A model generated the notes under the pieces. The model made no database searches. It saw only the letters and a list, made by a program, of their open reading frames with translations, and was not told the DNA's origin. Both the position numbers and the translations under genes were made by a program. 64,000 nucleotides of DNA. Source: Mycolicibacterium komanii (GTDB lineage: Bacteria; Actinomycetota; Actinomycetes; Mycobacteriales; Mycobacteriaceae). The stretch is from NCBI RefSeq assembly GCF_001050035.1, contig NZ_CVTA01000044.1, positions 1 to 64,000 of the forward strand. Reading direction: 5' to 3'. How positions within the stretch are numbered: position 1 is the stretch's first letter; each line of letters starts with the position of its first letter. This document shows, piece after piece, positions 58,752 through 64,000 of the stretch.

Positions 58752-61379
58752 TCACCGTAGTTGTTGCAGTTGCGCCCGGGCGTGATCGATCTGCTCGTAG
58801 GCGTAGGTGGCCATCGCGGCGAAGGGCATCGTCGCCCCCTTCTCGGCGAGTAGCTCGAAAGTCTGGTGCCCGAGCGCTTCACGCAAGCGGATGATCAACT
58901 CCGTGAGCTCGGGGTAGAGCGCGCGGGTCATCTGGCTCAGCACCGCGAAACCGGCCAAAGTGGCTGCGGGCTCAGGCTGCCCGAGTTTCTCGAGAACCAT
59001 GGCAAGGTTGGCGAGCGGTGGGTGATAGAAAGCGACGCTGCCCGCGTTCTGATAATTGCGCAGCGCGAAGGTCAGGTGGTCGAGCGCCGTGGCCGGTTCA
59101 CCATGCTGAAACTCCAACCAGGACATGAGATGCGCCAAATGCGACTCGTTGAACCGGTTGGCGCTGGCGCGGGCGACCAGGAGGCCTCGGCGAAAGATGT
59201 TGAGCGACCGGATCGGTTCGGAGCGTCTGTATGCCAAGCCGCACGCCATGAAGGCATTGGTCAAGACCCAGGGGTTTCCTGTTGCCTCGGCGGCCTCGAT
59301 AAGACCCTCCGCGGCGTCCATCGCTTCCTCGTCTGACCCCGTGACCGCCAGCGCTTGAACAAGGCCTGCGCGATTCAAGGCCTGCGATCCGCGACCCTGT
59401 TCGAGATATGTTCGGCACCACTGCAACGCCCGCTCGGGGTGACCGGTCATCAGGTATGCCCCTCCGGCCAGGCCAGCAAGGCCGAACGGCACCGCGTCCC
59501 GCCCGTCGCGTATGGCCCGTCCGATGGTGTCGGTGTAGTTGATCGCTGCGTCGACCCGACCAGCCATGTAACACACCGACGCGATCTGGCAGAGATATTG
59601 GAGCCTGGGATGGTCGGCGGCTCGCGCCCGTTCCACCAACTCCTCCGCCCAAGAGATCGGCTCGTAGTTCTCGGCGTTGAATCCCACGAGCCCGGCGTAT
59701 GTGGCGATCACGGCCGCTACATCGAGGTCGCCATGGTCGGCAGCCCACCGGAATGCGATGCGCAGGTTCGCGAACTCCGTGGTGAACCACTCGTAGGCCT
59801 CACGCTGTCGCGGACTGTCCCACAGACCCATCACCTCGTCCTCGCAGCCGGCGAAGTAGCGGGCGTGAAGCGCTCGAATCTCCTCTGCTGCACCGCAAGC
59901 GACGAGTTGTTCTTCGGCGAACTGGCGGATGGTCTCCAGCATCGAGTAGCGGGTCCGACCCGTCGAGCGATCCGCCACGAGCAACGACTTGCGGACCAGT
60001 GCCCCAAGGCGATCGAGGACGGCGTACTCGTCGGCTTCATCCGGTTCGGCCACCGCACAGGCGCTTTGGAGGTCGAAGCCGCCCGCAAAGACGGAGCATC
60101 GGACCATGAGCCGCTTCTCCGCCTGGTCGAGCAGATCGAAGGACCACGACACCGCGTGCCGGAGTGTCTGGTGACGCTCCAACCCGCGACGGGCGCCGAC
60201 GAGTAGCTTGAATCGATGATCGAGGCGGTCACGCACCTCGGTCGCGGTCATCGACGCCATCCGGGCTGCGGCCAGCTCGATCGCCAAGGGAATCCCGTCG
60301 AGCCGACGGCAGATCTCCTCGACCGCGGCGGATTCGTTGGTGAGCGGGACCTGCGCGCGCTCTTCGAACAGAGCCATCGCCGTGGTGACTTCGAGTGAAG
60401 GAAGACGCCACAGGCGTTCATCGGCGAGCCCCAACCCCTCGCGGCTGGTCGCCAAGATTTTCACCGTCGGCGTGCGGGTGAGAATCCTTTCCACCAGATC
60501 CGCCACGTCGTCCACCACATGCTCACAGTTGTCGAATACCAAGAGCCGCACCCTGCCTTCCAAGGCGTCCGCCACGGACTCGCCGACGGTCTTGCCCGCC
60601 TGCGGGCCGACGCCGAGGACCGCGGCGACGGCGTCGGGCACGGCCCTCGGGTCGGTCACGTTCGCCAGCTCGAGAACCCATACACCGTCCGGGAATTCGC
60701 CCACCAGGCGCGCCGCGACTTCCAGTGCCACCCGGGTCTTGCCCACCCCTCCCACGCCGGTCAGGGTGAGCAGCCGATGCTGCCGCAGCGCAGCCTCAAC
60801 ATCGGTGACTTCCGACTCCCGCCCGATCAAAGTCGTGGTCGGGGGTCTCAAATTTCCCACGTTCGCGTCTTCGGTGCGCAGGGGCGGGAAGTCGCCCCGC
60901 AAACCCGGGGCTCGAACCTGATAGAGAGCGATCGGTGTCGAGACGTCCCGCAAGCGCCGCGAGCCCAGATTGACCAATTCGAAGTCGCTGAGGAGAACCG
61001 CCGTCGACTCGGCCACCAGGATCTGCCCACCGTGCCCGGCCGCCATCACCCGAGCCGCGCGGTTGAGCACCGTGCCGAAATAGTCACCATCGCGAACCTC
61101 GGCCTCACCGGTCGCGATCCCCATCCGCACCGGCAGTTGCAACTCCCGTTGTGCATCGATGGCGGCCTCGACGGCGGCGCTCGGCGACGCGAACGCAGCG
61201 GCCACGCCGTCGCCGCTGTGACTGAACAGAAACCCGTCGTGCGCCTCGATCGCCGACCGCAGCAGTTTGTCGTGAGCGGCCAACGCGACGCGCATCGCGA
61301 CCTGGTCGGCCTCCCACCGACGGGTCGAGCCCTCGACATCGGTGAACAGGAACGTCACAACGCCCGACGGCGCATTCAT
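58752..61379 (-). CDS. Class III nucleotide cyclase fused to STAND ATPase and helical repeats (copy 1)
   Basis: 875 aa. Residues about 6-155: class III cyclase with metal Asp in FTDVEGST (14) and SGDG (57), and transition-state Asn106/Arg110 in LNRAAR. The usual adenylyl- or guanylyl-selecting Lys/Asp pair is not seen; Ser53 and Thr103 lie there. About 185-500: NB-ARC/STAND ATPase, Walker A GVGGVGKT (208-215), Walker B LLVFDNCEH, GIPLAIELAAAR. About 520-875: TPR-like helical repeats, the likely sensor. No DNA-binding HTH and no signal peptide. Relatives in M. tuberculosis are the cyclase/ATPase/LuxR proteins such as Rv0386 and Rv1358. Overlaps copy 2 by four bases. Confidence 0.93.
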   Translation of the reverse strand: MNAPSGVVTFLFTDVEGSTRRWEADQVAMRVALAAHDKLLRSAIEAHDGFLFSHSGDGVAAAFASPSAAVEAAIDAQRELQLPVRMGIATGEAEVRDGDYFGTVLNRAARVMAAGHGGQILVAESTAVLLSDFELVNLGSRRLRDVSTPIALYQVRAPGLRGDFPPLRTEDANVGNLRPPTTTLIGRESEVTDVEAALRQHRLLTLTGVGGVGKTRVALEVAARLVGEFPDGVWVLELANVTDPRAVPDAVAAVLGVGPQAGKTVGESVADALEGRVRLLVFDNCEHVVDDVADLVERILTRTPTVKILATSREGLGLADERLWRLPSLEVTTAMALFEERAQVPLTNESAAVEEICRRLDGIPLAIELAAARMASMTATEVRDRLDHRFKLLVGARRGLERHQTLRHAVSWSFDLLDQAEKRLMVRCSVFAGGFDLQSACAVAEPDEADEYAVLDRLGALVRKSLLVADRSTGRTRYSMLETIRQFAEEQLVACGAAEEIRALHARYFAGCEDEVMGLWDSPRQREAYEWFTTEFANLRIAFRWAADHGDLDVAAVIATYAGLVGFNAENYEPISWAEELVERARAADHPRLQYLCQIASVCYMAGRVDAAINYTDTIGRAIRDGRDAVPFGLAGLAGGAYLMTGHPERALQWCRTYLEQGRGSQALNRAGLVQALAVTGSDEEAMDAAEGLIEAAEATGNPWVLTNAFMACGLAYRRSEPIRSLNIFRRGLLVARASANRFNESHLAHLMSWLEFQHGEPATALDHLTFALRNYQNAGSVAFYHPPLANLAMVLEKLGQPEPAATLAGFAVLSQMTRALYPELTELIIRLREALGHQTFELLAEKGATMPFAAMATYAYEQIDHARAQLQQLR

Positions 61380-63472
61380 GATGGTCGGGCGAGTTCCGCT
61401 CGCGCCTGGTCGATTTGGTCGTAGGCGAAAGCCACAATCGCGGCCATCGTCATCGACCCACCCGCTCGAGCAAGTGATTCGTACGTGTCGTCACCGAGCA
61501 TCGTACGGAGGTGGGCTATGGAGGTTGTGAACTCAGGAAGCACGGCCTGAGCCAGCGGGCTCGATGAAAACCCGCTGATGACAGCGGCCTGCTCATATCG
61601 GCCCACGCGATCGAGAAACGTACTCAGCACAGCAAGCGGGCTGCGGATGCTACCGACGTTGCCCGAGTCATGGTAACTGCGGAGAACCAACGTCAGGTGC
61701 TCGAGCGCCTCTAGGTTCACCGCATCCAGCGCCTCGAACCTGGCCATGGCAAGCGCGAGAATCGATGCGTTGAAACGATTGCCGCTTTCCAGAGCCATCG
61801 CCAGAGCGTCGCTGCACGTTTGGATACTCGTGACCGACCCCTTCGCATGGCTCGGAAATGTGCTGGCTGCGACCGCGAAGGTATACAGATAAGGATTACC
61901 AGTTGCCGCTCCCGCTTCGACCAGACCCACGGCGGCTTCCATCGCTTCGTCAAGCAGACCCCCGAAAGTCAGAGCGAACACCTGGCAGCCGCGAATGTAT
62001 ACGTCGTTGTCGCCGCGTCGTTTGAGTTGCGCCTGGCACATATCGGCCCATCGCAACGGCTCGCCGGCGGGAAGGTAGGACGCTCCGAGCCACCCCTCCA
62101 TTCCGTACGGGGGCGCATTTTCGTTGCAGGCCAACACCGTTGCGCCGACCTCCGCATATCGAAGCGCCTTCTCCAGCCTGCCGGCCATCCAGGACACCGC
62201 TGCGATCACATACAGACTCGGGACACGGGGATGATTGACGGCGACAGCGGGCTCGATCACTTCCTCGGCCCATCCGATCGGCTCGTAGTTCTCGACTCCG
62301 AAACCAAGCAACCCCACATAGGTTGTGATCGTCGCGGCCACGTCGATGTCGTCGTTATCGGCTGCCCAACGGAAGGCTGTGCGCAAGTTCGCCAGCTCCA
62401 CCGCCAACCGGCGGTACGCCTCGCGTTGCTCAGGGCTGTTCCATAAGGACATCATCGCGCTCTCGAGTCGAGCGAAGTAGCGGGCGTGGGCATTTCGAAC
62501 CGCCTCTGCCGCACCGCAAGAGGCGAGCTGTTCCTCTGCGAACTGGCGAACGGTTTCGAGCATGGAGAACCGGGCCGTCTTTTCGGATCGGTCCACCGTG
62601 ACCAACGACTTGCGCACCAGAGACTCGAGAAGATCTACGACAGCGAACTCGTCGTACTCCGGCCCAGCCACGGCACAGGCGCTGTGGATTTCGAATCCAC
62701 CGGCGAACACCGAACACCGCTCCAGCAGTCTCTTCTCGTCGGCGCTCAAGAGATCGTATGACCATTGCACTGCGTGACGAAGTGTCTGGTGTCTTTCCAG
62801 ACTGCGTCGTGACCCTACGAGGAGCTTGAATCTCTTGTCGAGCCGGTCCCGAATGTCGGTAAGCGTCATCACCGAAACCCGGGACGCAGCGAGTTCGATC
62901 GCCAGCGGAATGCCGTCGAGGCGACGACATATGTCGGTGACCGCCTCCATTTCGTGGACGCCAGCACCAGGAGCAATGCTCTCGGCGCGCTCCACGAACA
63001 GCTCGGCCGCCGCTTCGTCAGAGAGTGTGCGGACCGGCCAGATCTGTTCTTCGGTGACGCCCAAGCCCTCTCTGCTGGTGGCGAGGATGCTCACGGTCGA
63101 GGACTTCGCGAGGATGGCCTCGACAAGTCCTGCGGCCGCATCCAAAACGTGTTCGCAGTTGTCGAAGATCAACAGCCGCTTCCGGTTCTCCAACACGGTC
63201 GCGACCGAATCACGCATGCTCATCCCGGGTTGTTGAGCGATGCCCAGAATTGCGGCGACCGAATCAGCCACGGCACTTGCGTCGGCCACGGACGCAAGCT
63301 CGAAAACCCAGACACCGTCGGTGAAATCGTTGGTGCAGTGACCAGCGACCTCGAGCGCCAGTCGCGTCTTGCCCACTCCGCCGACACCCGTCAATGTGAC
63401 GAAGCGATTGGTTCGCAATGCCGCTGCGATCCGGGTTACTTCGTCATCACGCCCAACCAACCTTCTTTCCAC
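61376..63472 (-). CDS. STAND ATPase with helical repeats, downstream part of cyclase copy 2
   Basis: 698 aa from a GTG at 63472. NB-ARC ATPase with Walker A GVGGVGKT, Walker B LLIFDNCEH, SREGLG, GIPLAIELAASR; then TPR-like repeats ending FAYDQIDQARAELA. It matches residues about 182-875 of copy 1. In this frame the family linker (CDFPPLRSLDPDRGNLRP) continues upstream of the GTG as far as about 63535, where the frame of the cyclase domain takes over. So it is most likely the C-terminal part of one gene with the cyclase at 63436-64000, split by a one-base deletion. A natural split, as in Rv1358/Rv1359, cannot be excluded. Confidence 0.85.
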   Translation of the reverse strand: MERRLVGRDDEVTRIAAALRTNRFVTLTGVGGVGKTRLALEVAGHCTNDFTDGVWVFELASVADASAVADSVAAILGIAQQPGMSMRDSVATVLENRKRLLIFDNCEHVLDAAAGLVEAILAKSSTVSILATSREGLGVTEEQIWPVRTLSDEAAAELFVERAESIAPGAGVHEMEAVTDICRRLDGIPLAIELAASRVSVMTLTDIRDRLDKRFKLLVGSRRSLERHQTLRHAVQWSYDLLSADEKRLLERCSVFAGGFEIHSACAVAGPEYDEFAVVDLLESLVRKSLVTVDRSEKTARFSMLETVRQFAEEQLASCGAAEAVRNAHARYFARLESAMMSLWNSPEQREAYRRLAVELANLRTAFRWAADNDDIDVAATITTYVGLLGFGVENYEPIGWAEEVIEPAVAVNHPRVPSLYVIAAVSWMAGRLEKALRYAEVGATVLACNENAPPYGMEGWLGASYLPAGEPLRWADMCQAQLKRRGDNDVYIRGCQVFALTFGGLLDEAMEAAVGLVEAGAATGNPYLYTFAVAASTFPSHAKGSVTSIQTCSDALAMALESGNRFNASILALAMARFEALDAVNLEALEHLTLVLRSYHDSGNVGSIRSPLAVLSTFLDRVGRYEQAAVISGFSSSPLAQAVLPEFTTSIAHLRTMLGDDTYESLARAGGSMTMAAIVAFAYDQIDQARAELARPS

Positions 63473-64000
63473 CGGCCGGAGATTTCCCCGGTCAGGGTCC
63501 AGGCTGCGTAACGGCGGGAAGTCACATGGAACACTTGGGTCCGCAGTTGAAAGATGGTGATCGGGTGCGTCACATCGCGCAACCGCCGCGGGCCCAGGTT
63601 CAACAGTTCGACGCCGTCGAGCAAGACAGCCGTTGACTCGGCCACGAGTATCTGGCCGCCGTGCCCGGCCGCCATCACCCGGGACGCACGATTGAGCACT
63701 GTGCCGAAATAGTCACCGTCGCGAACCTCGGCCTCACCGGTCGCCATACCCATGCGCACCGGCAATTCCAACTCCCGCTGGGCGTCGACGGCGGCCTCGA
63801 CGGCGGCCCTCGGCGACGCGAACGCGGCAGCAAGACCATCACCACTGTGGCTGAACACGAATCCGTCATGCGCCTCGATGGCCGACCGCAACACCTTGTC
63901 ATGGCAAGCAAGCGCGACCCGCATGGCATCCGCGTCGGACTCCCACCGACGAGTGGAACCCTCGATATCGGTGAACAGGAACGTCACGACTCCGGTGGGC
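63436..64000 (-). CDS. Class III nucleotide cyclase domain, upstream part of copy 2 (cut by window edge)
   Basis: Cyclase domain nearly identical to copy 1: FTDIEGST, SGDGLAAAF, LNRASRV, and the same Ser/Thr at the substrate-selecting sites. The frame is open to base 64000; copy 1 (MNAPSGVVTFLF) suggests the true start is about four residues outside the window, so the GTG at 63987 is internal. After FQLRT (about 63538) the frame leaves the family linker and ends 30-odd residues later at 63436 in unrelated sequence, overlapping the ATPase frame by 37 bases. Probably frameshifted rather than a free-standing gene. Confidence 0.85.
   Translation of the reverse strand, partial: PTGVVTFLFTDIEGSTRRWESDADAMRVALACHDKVLRSAIEAHDGFVFSHSGDGLAAAFASPRAAVEAAVDAQRELELPVRMGMATGEAEVRDGDYFGTVLNRASRVMAAGHGGQILVAESTAVLLDGVELLNLGPRRLRDVTHPITIFQLRTQVFHVTSRRYAAWTLTGEISGRWKEGWLGVMTK

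Overview
The window is a chromosomal segment of a high-GC actinobacterium, almost certainly a fast-growing or environmental Mycobacterium (Mycolicibacterium). Many genes start with GTG or TTG, stop and start codons often overlap (ATGA/GTGA), and the gene order follows the M. tuberculosis block Rv1493 to Rv1436 read in reverse. It carries mycobacterial hallmarks (inhA-fabG1, ripAB-moxR1, sufRBDCSUT, mptB, opcA). It lacks the PE_PGRS genes and the SufB intein of M. tuberculosis, and it has extra genes: a second VWA protein, an MFS transporter, two 13E12-type HNH proteins, PEP carboxylase and a cyclase/STAND cluster.

Layout: 1-4049 mutB-mutA (methylmalonyl-CoA mutase). 4149-7498 a VTT membrane protein, an SPFH/NfeD pair and a conserved hypothetical. 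7495-10102 fabG1-inhA-hemH (mycolic acid FAS-II reductases and ferrochelatase). 10162-16618 ripA-ripB-moxR1-DUF58-VWA-VWA (peptidoglycan hydrolases and a MoxR chaperone-type module). 16864-21240 an Rv1476-type protein, aconitase, its TetR neighbour and a 63-aa HTH protein. 21335-26804 one co-directional run: a frameshifted MFS transporter, two unknown coupled genes, thioredoxin, EchA12 and an ABC-F ATPase. 26921-28288 an HNH protein. 28299-34482 the complete SUF Fe-S assembly operon behind SufR. 34574-37976 the mannosyltransferase MptB and an ABC-2 exporter. 38025-41814 heme A/O synthesis (ctaA, ctaB) flanking an ATP-grasp gene and a quinone reductase. 42003-48484 the pentose phosphate operon tkt-tal-zwf-opcA-pgl. 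48492-51780 accessory genes, including a second HNH protein. 51789-57957 ppc, secG and the glycolytic operon gap-pgk-tpiA. 58037-64000 two tandem genes that fuse a class III nucleotide cyclase to a STAND ATPase and helical repeats, coupled to a substrate-binding-protein fold with no signal peptide.

Functionally the block is mostly central metabolism, Fe-S and heme biogenesis (the clients include aconitase and the heme pathway) and the cell envelope. The least explained and most interesting part is the right end. It looks like a cytoplasmic sensing cassette whose likely output is a cyclic nucleotide. It contains two closely related cyclase domains, diverged sensor regions, non-canonical substrate-selecting residues, and one copy that is split by an apparent one-base frameshift.

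I saw no rRNA, tRNA, CRISPR array, insertion sequence or attachment site. No gap between genes exceeds about 245 bases. Several genes have a TANNNT-like hexamer 6-9 bases before the start codon, which suggests leaderless transcripts.
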